Below, piece after piece: positions 26,209 through 34,825 of a stretch of 64,000 nt of DNA. The notes below the pieces were generated by a model. It was not told the origin of the DNA. It saw only the letters and a list, made by a program, of their open reading frames with translations, and ran no database searches. Made by a program: the position numbers and the translations under genes. The stretch's first letter is position 1, and the number at the start of each line of letters is the position of its first letter. The DNA is from JAQVEM01 sp964616545 (GTDB taxonomy: Bacteria > Actinomycetota > Humimicrobiia > Humimicrobiales > Humimicrobiaceae): positions 21,582-85,581 of the forward strand of contig CAZTUA010000012.1 of assembly GCA_964616545.1 (NCBI GenBank). Reading direction: 5' to 3'.

Positions 26209-27708
26209 ATGATTGATGATATTTATAATAAAATCTATCCTTCATCCAGGTCTGTATATGGGGAAGAAATAGAAAGGAACCTGGAGTATATTCTGAGGGA
26301 TGAGATAAAAAAAATTTCCCGAATAGGCTTCGATTTACTGGTAGAGATATCGCCGGAGAGACTTTATACGGTTATAGAGAAGCTGAAAGAAAACTCACAG
26401 CTTGAGATAAATAATTTTCATGGAATTAATACTTATAAAAATGAAAAAGGACGTTTTTTGCTGATTAACCTGAAATCAGCTACGGGCGATATATCTGTTC
26501 TGTTAAAAATGGAAGTGTCGGATGAAGAGCCGGGAAAAAACTATAAAGAATCCATAGACATCTTAAAAAAATTTTATAAGGCTTCAGCTTTTTATGGACC
26601 TGTGGAGAAAATAGCCACCGGTAATTACAATATCAGAATTACACCCGGGATCCTTGACGGCCTGGACTGTTTTGACCTGAATATTTATGCGGAAGAGGAT
26701 GAAGTTAAAGATGCCCATATTAATACAGGTATAAGCAGGATTGCGGATGATGAATTTTATAAGGATATGAGCATTCATAATCTTATAGCTTATATAAGCA
26801 GATTTGACTGGAAGGCCGGCGTGTTTCCTGAAGTCTGCCTTTGCAGTGCCTTTGAAAAATTACTGCAATTGAAGTTGCCCGGGAAAGCTCAGTACACAAG
26901 GATGCTCCTCTGCGAATTATATAGAGTATCTAACCATATTTATTTTATTTCAAATATATGCAATATTCTACAGTATGATATTGCATATAATCTCTGCCTT
27001 CTGGAGAGAGAAAAGATTCTAAGAATTATAGAAACAATTACAGGCTCCAGAGTTGCCCCTAATTTTATAAGAATAGGTGGAGTGCGCAGGGATATAGAAG
27101 GAGAGGTAATATCAGGAATAAGGAAAAAACTTCCGCTTATATTTAAAAATATAAACAGGATAGAAAAAATAATGATGAATGACCCCCTTGTAATCGAGAG
27201 ACTGAAGGATACAGGAACAGTACCTAAAGAAATTGCTCTGGAGTATGGAGTAACCGGGCCCAATCTCAGGGCTTCTGGAATCAGGTATGACCTGCGGAAA
27301 GATAAAGACTTTATTTCATATAAAGACCTGTCATTTCTTGTACCTGTGGGAAGAGTGGGAGATTGCCTGGACAGGGTTCTTGTCAGGTTTATTGAAATTT
27401 TCCAGTCTCTTAAATTAATAAACCAGATTACCAGTAACTTTCCGCGGGGAGCACATATAAAAAAAATAAACCTGTCTAATCTGGAGTTCCGGCCGGAAAT
27501 AATTTCTCAGGATATTGAATGCCCGCATGGAATTTTTAAAATTTACATGGAAGTGGGCAAAAGAAACATAGAGTCGCTTGTGATAAAAGGTCCGTCTATA
27601 AGCAGTCTTATCCTTGGAGAAGAAATAATTAAAGGCAGCAGCATAGAAGATGTTGAATTGATTTTAATGAGCCTTGATATAAGCCCGGGAGAAATAATAA
27701 GTACATAA
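26209..27708 (+). CDS. NuoC-NuoD fusion-like subunit (divergent)
   Basis: 499 residues. About 1-130 resemble NuoC, with an E-N-F-H-G-like region. About 140-499 match NuoD through KAQYTRMLLCELYRVSNHI, RVAPNFIRIGGVRRDI, GPNLRASGIRYDLR and VPVGRVGDCLDRVLVR. The loop that normally carries HPxxHG, whose His contacts quinone, has no such motif, and the R-x-D-Y Tyr near the quinone site reads RFDW. No paired CxxC nickel ligands are present, so it is not a hydrogenase. The electron acceptor is thus uncertain. Confidence 0.85.
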   Translation: MIDDIYNKIYPSSRSVYGEEIERNLEYILRDEIKKISRIGFDLLVEISPERLYTVIEKLKENSQLEINNFHGINTYKNEKGRFLLINLKSATGDISVLLKMEVSDEEPGKNYKESIDILKKFYKASAFYGPVEKIATGNYNIRITPGILDGLDCFDLNIYAEEDEVKDAHINTGISRIADDEFYKDMSIHNLIAYISRFDWKAGVFPEVCLCSAFEKLLQLKLPGKAQYTRMLLCELYRVSNHIYFISNICNILQYDIAYNLCLLEREKILRIIETITGSRVAPNFIRIGGVRRDIEGEVISGIRKKLPLIFKNINRIEKIMMNDPLVIERLKDTGTVPKEIALEYGVTGPNLRASGIRYDLRKDKDFISYKDLSFLVPVGRVGDCLDRVLVRFIEIFQSLKLINQITSNFPRGAHIKKINLSNLEFRPEIISQDIECPHGIFKIYMEVGKRNIESLVIKGPSISSLILGEEIIKGSSIEDVELILMSLDISPGEIIST

Positions 27709-27718
27709 AAGGATACCA

Positions 27719-28654
27719 GTGTTAATTATATTAAGAAAAATTATTTATATTTTAATAATATTAGCCCTGAATTTGTATTTGTACGAGTATATAAGCAACA
27801 AATTCACTGCCCGGATGGAGCTGAGAAGGGGCTACAGGGTAACAAGAGCAGCAGGTATAGGATTTCCGATGATTAGATTTTTTAAATTCATTTCTACTGA
27901 CAGCAAAATCACCGCATGGACGTTTTTTATCTTTTTGCTTTCTTTTCTTATGTGGAGTACTGTTCCGCTGACTCCGAACCTGATTCTGGTTGAAAGCGAT
28001 AGCAGCCTTTTAATTGCAGTTTCTTTGTATATAGGGCTTACAAGTGTATTGATTTTTAATTCAGCGGGGTCTTCTTACAGGATAATCTTCAGTGAAACAG
28101 TTAAAAAATTGATGATTATATTATCCTTTATGGTTCCCTTATTGCTGGGTATTGTAAGTATTGTTCTGGTAAATAAAACATTGAGCTTAAGGGAGATTGT
28201 AGACTCCCAGTATAAATACTGGAACATAATATTGCAGCCGCTGGGGTTCTTTACGGTTTTTGCATCAACATTATTTCAATTGAAGCTTCTGGGCATGAGC
28301 AGGAAAAATTATATATCAACCGGAGCTTATACAGGCAGGGAAGGGAAAGGATTTGTTAAAGCAATTGAAAAACTTCCGGCTTATATGATTGTTTTTTTCT
28401 TAATTATAATTATGAATATTCTTTATCTTGGAGGATGGCAGGACCTTTATATAATACGGGGCGAGATAATGCTTGCGGTAAAATTTTATTTTATCTTTTT
28501 TATATTATTATTGATGGATAAAATTATCTGCAGAATTGATAATTATAAAATGCTGGTAAAAATTAACTGGAAATTTTTAATTCCGGTTTCACTTGTAAAT
28601 TTTATAATAACACTCGGGTTTTTCGTGATGAGAGACATTTATAATTTAGTTTAA
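27719..28654 (+). CDS. NuoH-like membrane subunit (divergent)
   Basis: 311 residues with eight hydrophobic segments. It is recognisable from YLGGWQDL and from the C-terminal helix KINWKFLIPVSLVN, close to the NuoH consensus. The most conserved NuoH loop (PFD-PEAE...TEYSG), which lines the quinone tunnel and starts the proton path, is not found; the corresponding region has GAYTGREGKGFVKAIEKL. The start is GTG at 27719 after AAAAGGA, ten bases past the C-D stop. Confidence 0.8.
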   Translation: MLIILRKIIYILIILALNLYLYEYISNKFTARMELRRGYRVTRAAGIGFPMIRFFKFISTDSKITAWTFFIFLLSFLMWSTVPLTPNLILVESDSSLLIAVSLYIGLTSVLIFNSAGSSYRIIFSETVKKLMIILSFMVPLLLGIVSIVLVNKTLSLREIVDSQYKYWNIILQPLGFFTVFASTLFQLKLLGMSRKNYISTGAYTGREGKGFVKAIEKLPAYMIVFFLIIIMNILYLGGWQDLYIIRGEIMLAVKFYFIFFILLLMDKIICRIDNYKMLVKINWKFLIPVSLVNFIITLGFFVMRDIYNLV

Positions 28655-28681
28655 ATTTTATTATCAGGGTATCTATTAAAA

Positions 28682-29104
28682 ATGTTAAGGATTATAAAAA
28701 ACTTTTTTATTGTTCTGGGGAATATGTTCAGGAAACCCAGAACCGTCGTTTACCCAAAAGAAAAAATAATAATTCCTGAAGGAAGCAGAGGGGTAATACA
28801 TTTAAAACTGGACCCCGACTCGCTGGATATTATTTGCAATGCATGCGGGCTCTGCAGTAAAATTTGTCCACAGAATTGCATAGAGGTTAAGAAGAGGGTG
28901 GAGAGAAGCGGCAAAGTAATTCTTGAAGATTTTATTCTGGATTTAAACAAATGTATTTTTTGCGGCAATTGTGTTGAATTTTGTGATTTTAATGCAATAG
29001 ATATGTCATACCAGTACCAGCTGGCAGACTTCAGGAGGAAAAATTTAAAATTGGGGAAAAATGAATTAATAAAACCATCAAGCACGATAAGAGATTTCTG
29101 GTAA
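28682..29104 (+). CDS. NuoI-like 2[4Fe-4S] ferredoxin subunit
   Basis: 140 residues with two complete [4Fe-4S] motifs: Cys52, 55, 58, 62 (CNACGLCSKICP) and Cys91, 94, 97, 101 (CIFCGNCVEFCD). The spacing and order match NuoI and the equivalent polyferredoxin of membrane hydrogenases. It should pass electrons to the N2 cluster of the B subunit. It lies between the H- and J-like genes, the standard position. Confidence 0.9.
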   Translation: MLRIIKNFFIVLGNMFRKPRTVVYPKEKIIIPEGSRGVIHLKLDPDSLDIICNACGLCSKICPQNCIEVKKRVERSGKVILEDFILDLNKCIFCGNCVEFCDFNAIDMSYQYQLADFRRKNLKLGKNELIKPSSTIRDFW

Positions 29105-29111
29105 AATAAAT

Positions 29112-29654
29112 ATGTCATACGGAAGTCAGTTGACAACAATAATAATACACTATACAGGCATTACAGGCTTGATGCTGTGCAGTCTGCTCTCCCTTTTTCT
29201 GGCCAATAAAAAAAAGAAAATGCTGTTTTTGTTCCTTTCATTTATATTCGGGGGAATACTGTATTTCGTAAATTACTCCGGTATCCTGGTTTTTATAATT
29301 GGGATTATAATGATATTCTTTTTTATATTGCTATATTTGTTTGTTTTCCAGCTGGAGCTTTTCGGAAATGATATAGAGGCTGGAACCGATAATAAGCCAG
29401 ATCAATCAAAAAAGAAGGAAATCATTACCATAATTACAGCCCTTTTATTTTGTTCGGCTATCGGGTATTTCCTATATGTATACACATCCAGATTTTTAAG
29501 AGATGCAGCAATAAACGAGAGTATCCTGATTACCACTCTGAGTGATATTAGCAGTCAGTTATCTGTTGATTACAGCCTGGTTATAATAATTCTGGCTGCT
29601 TCATTATTTATATCATCTATATGGTTAATTATTATTAAAATGGAGAAAAAATGA
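29112..29654 (+). CDS. NuoJ-like membrane subunit
   Basis: 180 residues with five hydrophobic segments. The third region (VFIIGIIMIFFFILLYLFVF) corresponds to the conserved NuoJ helix that normally reads VYxGAIxVLFLFVxML; the Tyr of that motif is not evident. It starts 7 bases after the I-like gene, and its stop overlaps the start of the K-like gene (ATGA). The identification relies partly on gene order. Confidence 0.72.
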   Translation: MSYGSQLTTIIIHYTGITGLMLCSLLSLFLANKKKKMLFLFLSFIFGGILYFVNYSGILVFIIGIIMIFFFILLYLFVFQLELFGNDIEAGTDNKPDQSKKKEIITIITALLFCSAIGYFLYVYTSRFLRDAAINESILITTLSDISSQLSVDYSLVIIILAASLFISSIWLIIIKMEKK

Positions 29655-29998
29655 ATTTTCAGTTAATTATATATATTAATCTTTTATTTTTTTTAATGGG
29701 AATTTTCGGACTCCTGTATAGCAGGAATATTATATCAGTATTTGTTTCCCTGCAATTTATTATAATTTCAGCCATCCTGAATTTTTTAAGTTTTTCAAGG
29801 TTTCTCTACCAGCGGTTGTTATGGGATAAGATATTTATAATTGTAGGAGTTACGGTTATATATTTTATAATGTTTTGCCTTATTTATTATATTTATTCAA
29901 AAAGGGATCTCCCGGACAGGAAAATTTTTTACAGAGACTTTAAAATATTCAGAATGACAGTAAGCGATTGGTGGGGCGAGGACAGGGATAATTTTTAA
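29651..29998 (+). CDS. NuoK-like subunit lacking channel glutamates
   Basis: 115 residues with three hydrophobic segments. The N-terminal half aligns with NuoK through GIFGLLYSRNIISVFVSLQ (consensus GLxGLLxRRNxxxxLMxIE). The conserved Glu of the second helix (Glu36 in E. coli) is Gln35, and the third helix has no acidic residue where Glu72 is expected. These residues are needed for proton pumping in characterised enzymes. It overlaps the J-like gene by 4 bases and ends 1 base before the N-like gene. Confidence 0.78.
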   Translation: MNFQLIIYINLLFFLMGIFGLLYSRNIISVFVSLQFIIISAILNFLSFSRFLYQRLLWDKIFIIVGVTVIYFIMFCLIYYIYSKRDLPDRKIFYRDFKIFRMTVSDWWGEDRDNF

Positions 29999-29999
29999 A

Positions 30000-31490
30000 A
30001 TGGACTTTCTATTATATATTAATGAAAAAATAAACCCTTTTCAGAGCATAGCTATATTAGCAATTGCAATTCTTATTCTGTCATTTTTTGCGATTTCTAA
30101 AAGCAGAACCGTAAAAATATGTCTTATAACGATGGTTTCGCTTTTACTTGCGCTGGCCTTTTTCCTGAATATCTATGCTTATATTTCCCGCGGTAATTTT
30201 TCTAATTTCCTCCTGTTTTTTGGGAATGTCCAGATGGTAATGGCAGGTATCATGATATTCTGTGCATTGAATCTGTTATTTTTTATCTACATTTATCATA
30301 AAGATAATGATAATTTTATTAAAATACTAATGATTTTTATATTTTCTGTTATCTGTGCTTTATTTGTAATTATAAGCAGAAATTTTCTTTTGATATTTAC
30401 GAGTCTTTCTCTATTTATATTAACTGTATTCCAGCTGGTGTCGGCTTTTAATTCAAAGAATGATAAAACCGGTATATATGTACTTGAATATTTTCTGAGG
30501 CCGTTAATAACTATTATCTTATTTTTTTTCGCTTTTTCATTGCTTCTGGGCGCAACCGATTTCAAGGATTTCAACCAGATTTTACAGTCAGAATATATTA
30601 CAAACCCGCTGACTGTTTTGAGCCTGGTTGTTTTTGGAGTTGCTCTTTATCAGTATTTTTTCCTGTTCCCCTTTCAGGGTCCGTATATAAAAATGCTTAA
30701 AAGAAGCGACCCTGCAGCCAATGCAGCTGTATGGTTCTTATATTTCCCTGTCGGCATATTTATGTTTCTGAAACTGAGTAGCGTATATAATTATTTTACA
30801 GAAAAAAGCAATGCATACCTCTCAGTTTTTTTAATAATTATAACCTTCGTCTGCCTGGCTGCAGGAAATATCGGGGCAATTAAAACGAAAAGTGTGAGAA
30901 GAATAATATCATTTTTATTTTTATTTTTTATTGGCTTCTTTTTACTCAATGTTTCAATGTTTTCTGCCGGAATTATAACCAGGTTTTTAATGGATTTATT
31001 TAATTTTATAAATATCTTTCTGATATTGTTCAGTTTTATGCCTTTATACAGTATTTTTAGCACTATCGAAAAACAAACGGGGACTGATCATATAAGAGGA
31101 ATAAAAGGGCTGGGAAGGATTAATAAATATGCAGGTGTAAACTTAATAATAATATTTATACCGTGGACTGTATTTATTTATCATATAGAACCTTTTATAA
31201 AATATTTTAATGCTGATTTTTTACAGATGGGAGCATTGAATATGGCTTTATTGATACTAATAATGGCTGCCCTGATATTTCTCTTATTGAATATAACCAG
31301 GATTATTATACAGATTTTTAAAAAACCGGCAGCAGAGACTGTGCAAAAAGCAGTTCTTCCCAGGTTTTTATATATTTACATTACTTTTTATTCCTTTATT
31401 ATAATAGTTGCCGTAGTTCTGGGTATCCTTAGAATAATAAATATTGATGTACCTTTTACCGGTTTTATGATAGAAGAGTTTAATTTTTAA
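30000..31490 (+). CDS. NuoN/NuoM-like antiporter subunit lacking key charges
   Basis: 496 residues with about 14 hydrophobic segments, the only antiporter-like subunit in the cluster. NFLLIFTSLSLFIL aligns with the fifth helix of NuoN, where the essential Glu is Ser137. The Lys of the seventh helix (normally FKLGxxPFHxWxPD) is missing in YQYFFLFPFQGPYIKM, and the central and C-terminal Lys residues are not seen at the expected helices. L- and M-type subunits are absent. The stop is followed 29 bases later by a DUF1287 gene. Confidence 0.75.
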   Translation: MDFLLYINEKINPFQSIAILAIAILILSFFAISKSRTVKICLITMVSLLLALAFFLNIYAYISRGNFSNFLLFFGNVQMVMAGIMIFCALNLLFFIYIYHKDNDNFIKILMIFIFSVICALFVIISRNFLLIFTSLSLFILTVFQLVSAFNSKNDKTGIYVLEYFLRPLITIILFFFAFSLLLGATDFKDFNQILQSEYITNPLTVLSLVVFGVALYQYFFLFPFQGPYIKMLKRSDPAANAAVWFLYFPVGIFMFLKLSSVYNYFTEKSNAYLSVFLIIITFVCLAAGNIGAIKTKSVRRIISFLFLFFIGFFLLNVSMFSAGIITRFLMDLFNFINIFLILFSFMPLYSIFSTIEKQTGTDHIRGIKGLGRINKYAGVNLIIIFIPWTVFIYHIEPFIKYFNADFLQMGALNMALLILIMAALIFLLLNITRIIIQIFKKPAAETVQKAVLPRFLYIYITFYSFIIIVAVVLGILRIINIDVPFTGFMIEEFNF

Positions 31491-31519
31491 AATATCTTCC
31501 TTTTTACTTCTTTATAACT

Positions 31520-32299
31520 TTGGAAAACTTAGAAGACAATAAAAAAAGATTTAATATCAAGCACTTCCTGATAATTATACTGGTCCTTATTATCATAATG
31601 GCAATTGTTATAAGCATAAATGAATTTTCCTTTAAAAAAGAATACAGGCCTGCTACTGCGCTAGCGGAAGAGCTTCCGAGGTTCAGGCTGATTGATATGG
31701 ATAACACGGGTATCACCGGGGATATGGACAGAGACGGAATAAATGACCAGAAAGATATTTTACTGGGTGCCAGGAAGCAGCTTGAGAAACCTGCCAGAAA
31801 TATAATTCTGGAGGAAAATGAAACAAATTATTACCTGGGAGGGGACCCTCCCGAAGAGCTGGCCATAAGCACAGATATTATAGCCAGGGCTTTTATGGAA
31901 GCAGGTTTTGATTTAAGGGAGCTTTTGTATGAAGACTTAAAAGAGAACTTTGACCAGTATCCGGTAAAAAAAATATGGGGGCAGACTGTTTGCGACCCGG
32001 ATATAGATTACAGGAGAATCCAGAATCTGGAAGTCTTTTTTATGAGGAACGCAAAACACCTGGATATTATATTTAAGGATTCGGATATCAGCAATCTGGA
32101 AAAATGGCTTCCGGGGGATGTTGTTTTTTTCGACATGAGCGGTGACGGATATACCGATAATGCCGGGATTGTTTCGGACAGCACAACAAGGGACGGCGTT
32201 CCCAGGGTAATTTATAACTATATTGATCCCGGGTATACGGTTGAGAGAGATATCCTGAGAGACGAAATCATAACGGGCCATTACAGGTTTCCGCGGTAA
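31520..32299 (+). CDS. DUF1287 (YijF-like) membrane-anchored protein
   Basis: 259 residues with one N-terminal membrane anchor (about 14-32). The rest matches DUF1287: CTDII-like region STDIIARAFMEAGFDLRELLYEDL, VCDPDIDYRRIQNLEVFF, PGDVVFFDM and a final ITGHYRF. The family has an NlpC/P60-like look and is thought to act in the envelope, but no reaction is established. Its usual leading Cys (CTD) reads STD here. The start is a TTG without a clear ribosome site, so the N-terminus is uncertain. It follows the N-like gene by 29 bases. Confidence 0.78.
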   Translation: MENLEDNKKRFNIKHFLIIILVLIIIMAIVISINEFSFKKEYRPATALAEELPRFRLIDMDNTGITGDMDRDGINDQKDILLGARKQLEKPARNIILEENETNYYLGGDPPEELAISTDIIARAFMEAGFDLRELLYEDLKENFDQYPVKKIWGQTVCDPDIDYRRIQNLEVFFMRNAKHLDIIFKDSDISNLEKWLPGDVVFFDMSGDGYTDNAGIVSDSTTRDGVPRVIYNYIDPGYTVERDILRDEIITGHYRFPR

Positions 32300-32538
32300 A
32301 TTCAGCTGTCATTTATTTGTTCAATAAGAAAGCAGCGTATCCAGAAATCAGAATTACACAAGTCTATGGTTTATGCAATGCTGTCTGAAGATAATGCAGA
32401 ATTAATTAATTCTATAAAAATATGAATAAATGTATTAAAATATCTGATTAACAGGAATACCAGGCGCTGGTTCTGACGATTATTTTAATTATTTATAGAA
32501 AACTGGAAACTAAATTGTAATAAATATATAGAATAAAA

Positions 32539-33540
32539 ATGTCAAAAGAACTAAAAATAAGTCTTTACAAAAAGGCAATAATTATAATTATTGCCTTTTT
32601 AATCTTAATCTCATCTCCGGTTATTTTACCAGGGAAAGTGCATGCTATAACCTTAAAAGAGCTTGGTAATTCAATCGCGCGGTTGAGCCAGGATGAAGAA
32701 AATTTACTGGAAGAAATACTTGCCTCTGAAGCCGAAGTTGAAAATAAAAGGAACAAACTCCAGTCATTAAACGAGGAGTTTCAGATACTTGAGATAGAGC
32801 TTAATAAGCTTAATGAAATCAGGGAAGAATTGATGGTAAGTATTGAGAGTAAAAAGGATGACCTCAGGGAAAAAATTATTTTTTCATACAAGTATGCAAA
32901 TGATGACATTGCAAATCTTATAATTACTGCCGGGAATTTGAATGAAGTTATAAACAATCTCTATATTTTTAAAAGTATCATGGAAAGCCAGGCGGACCTG
33001 ATTGAGCAGCTACGTTTTGAAAAAGAAGAATATGACAGAATCTCCCGGAAATCTGAGGAAAAGAAGAAAGAAATTGAAGAGACCAGAGATATAATTGAGG
33101 AAGAGGAAAAGCTGCTTCTAAAGAGCATTGAGGAAAACAAAATTCTTCTTGAAAGGGTAAAAAGCGAAAAAGGGGAGATTCAGGGGCTCTTAAGCGAAAT
33201 AAAAAAAAGAATAGCAATGGTTCAGCCCCCCGGGCTTACCCTGACGGGAGAATGGGATATGGTTGCTACGGCATACTATGCTCACGGAAAGGGCGGCAAT
33301 GATATAAATGGCAACGGTATAACGGCGATAGGACTTAGAGCGAGAAAAGGAATAGTTGCCGTTGACCCCAGGGTTATTCCTCTGGGAACAAAACTTTATA
33401 TACCCGGTTATGGAGAAGCGCTGGCAGCAGATACCGGCGGGTGGATAAAGGGAAATAGGATTGACCTATGTTTTGAAACTCTGCCGGAATGTTACAGATA
33501 TGGCAGAAGGAAGATAAAAATATATCTTGTTGAAAAATAA
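32539..33540 (+). CDS. Secreted coiled-coil protein with 3D peptidoglycan domain
   Basis: 333 residues: a signal peptide with likely cleavage after VHA (about 36), a long Glu/Lys-rich coiled coil (about 40-230) like the N-terminal part of PcsB/CwlO proteins, and a C-terminal 3D domain (about 245-333). The 3D domain contains VAVDPRVIPLGTKLYIPGYG and ADTGGWIKGNRIDLCF, whose Asp residues give it its name and form the muralytic site in YuiC/RpfB-type enzymes. It probably cuts or remodels peptidoglycan outside the membrane. A perfect 32-bp palindrome lies within the signal-peptide codons. Confidence 0.88.
   Translation: MSKELKISLYKKAIIIIIAFLILISSPVILPGKVHAITLKELGNSIARLSQDEENLLEEILASEAEVENKRNKLQSLNEEFQILEIELNKLNEIREELMVSIESKKDDLREKIIFSYKYANDDIANLIITAGNLNEVINNLYIFKSIMESQADLIEQLRFEKEEYDRISRKSEEKKKEIEETRDIIEEEEKLLLKSIEENKILLERVKSEKGEIQGLLSEIKKRIAMVQPPGLTLTGEWDMVATAYYAHGKGGNDINGNGITAIGLRARKGIVAVDPRVIPLGTKLYIPGYGEALAADTGGWIKGNRIDLCFETLPECYRYGRRKIKIYLVEK
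32569..32600. repeat. Perfect 32-bp palindrome in the signal-peptide codons
   Basis: The half-site AAAAAGGCAATAATTA (32569-32584) is followed by its exact reverse complement (32585-32600). As RNA it would form a long stem beginning GGCAATAA and ending TTATTGCC followed by U5, which is terminator-like. It sits 30 bases into the 3D-protein gene. Confidence 0.7.
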
Positions 33541-33571
33541 CATCTGCAGATAACTGTGATACCTGCCGGGG

Positions 33572-34207
33572 TCAGACCATTTTTAAAAATTTAGAAAGAG
33601 ATTCAAAATCATTTAAAAATTTTTCTTCACTTATGGCATTACTTACAGCAATATCCTGCGGGTCATAGAATGGAACCAGCTTGAAGGATGGATTTTCAAA
33701 TATCTTCATATGTAATTTTTTTATATCCCTGTATTTCTTTTCTACTGAAAAATATTTCTCAAGGATAATATTTGATGAATCAAGACCCATGGAAACAATT
33801 ATATGGGGTGTGATTATTGAAATTTCTTCGGTCAGGTATGTAATGCAATTGTTAATATGTTTTTTCAGGGGTTTTTTTTCAACTTTGGATGGTTTCTTAC
33901 CTTCTTTTGATGATATTCCGGGTGAGCATTTGATAAGAGAAGTAATATAGGTATCCCTGACAAGAGATAATCCTGTTCTCTCAAATATTTTTATTATAAG
34001 CTCACTCTGATTAAAAACTCCCGGGGAAGCCTTTTTGCCTCCAGGCTTATTCATAAGCGGAAAAGTGCTGACAATCATTATGTTAGCTTTGGACGCACCT
34101 TTACCCGAAACGGGCCTGCTTCCGGCTTTTACCAGATCCAGGCACTTTTTACAGCTAATAACTTCCCTGTCTAGTTTATTTAAGCTCTCTCTGGCACTTA
34201 TTGGCAT
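33572..34207 (-). CDS. Divergent uracil-DNA glycosylase family protein (Fe-S)
   Basis: 211 residues. Four Cys in the arrangement of family 4 UDG are present (CKKC near 19-22, Cys in SLIKCSPG, Cys in HINNCITYL), so a [4Fe-4S] cluster is likely. The backbone elements YITSLIKC and PHIIVSMG fit the family. The water-activating motif GEAPG-x-x-E reads VSTFPLMNKPGG, and the leucine-loop HP[SA] motif reads FYDPQ, so normal uracil excision is doubtful. It could act on another lesion or be a structural relative. Confidence 0.75.
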   Translation of the reverse strand: MPISARESLNKLDREVISCKKCLDLVKAGSRPVSGKGASKANIMIVSTFPLMNKPGGKKASPGVFNQSELIIKIFERTGLSLVRDTYITSLIKCSPGISSKEGKKPSKVEKKPLKKHINNCITYLTEEISIITPHIIVSMGLDSSNIILEKYFSVEKKYRDIKKLHMKIFENPSFKLVPFYDPQDIAVSNAISEEKFLNDFESLSKFLKMV

Positions 34208-34335
34208 TTATAAATAAAAAATTTTTACTATAAAACCCGGTCATTAATTTTTAAATAAATTTCTAATTTATCAGTATTTTAAAAGTATACAACATAAAAA
34301 ATTCTGAGTAAATAAAAATTAACCTGTTATCTGTT

Positions 34336-34803
34336 TTAAGATTTTATTTCTCTGAATAAGTTTGCCATTTCAATAGCACTCAGCGCTGCTTCCCAGCCTT
34401 TATTACCTCTTCTTGTCCCCGCTCTTTCAATCGCCTGTTCCAGGCTGTCAGGCGTTATGACTCCAAAGGCAACCGGGATATTTACATCCAGACTGATTTT
34501 AGCAGCCCCCTTAATGGTTTCGCTGGCGATATAATGGTTATGCGAGGACTCTCCTTTAATAACTGCGCCCAGGCATATAATGGCATCATATTTTTTTGAC
34601 TCGGCCATAATTTTTACTGCCGGAGGTATTTCAAATGCTCCCGGCACCCATGCTGTTTCTATATTGCCATCTTCACATCCGTGCCTTATAAGGCAGTCCA
34701 GAGCGCCATCCAGTAATTTTGATGATATAAAATCGTTATACCTGCTGATTACTATCCCGAATTTTAATTCTCCTGCATTAAGCTTGCCTTCATATTTTTT
34801 CAT
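34336..34803 (-). CDS. ribH: 6,7-dimethyl-8-ribityllumazine synthase
   Basis: Condenses the ribityl-aminouracil with dihydroxybutanone phosphate, the penultimate riboflavin step. It is 155 residues, the family norm. Typical motifs are SRYNDFIS, WVPGAFEIP, CLGAVIKGESSHNHYI (with the catalytic His) and PVAFGVITPDSLEQA. It is last in the ribD-ribE-ribBA-ribH operon, 22 bases after ribBA, with a GGAAGAA site before the ATG. Confidence 0.96.
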   Translation of the reverse strand: MKKYEGKLNAGELKFGIVISRYNDFISSKLLDGALDCLIRHGCEDGNIETAWVPGAFEIPPAVKIMAESKKYDAIICLGAVIKGESSHNHYIASETIKGAAKISLDVNIPVAFGVITPDSLEQAIERAGTRRGNKGWEAALSAIEMANLFREIKS

Positions 34804-34825
34804 GGTTCTTCCTTTCTACTCTCTT

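Noticed and set aside
26820..26860. Cys-Leu-Cys in the C-D subunit as a hydrogenase nickel ligand
   Set aside because: There is no CxxC pair near both termini, and the segment aligns with a NuoD helix that has no ligands.
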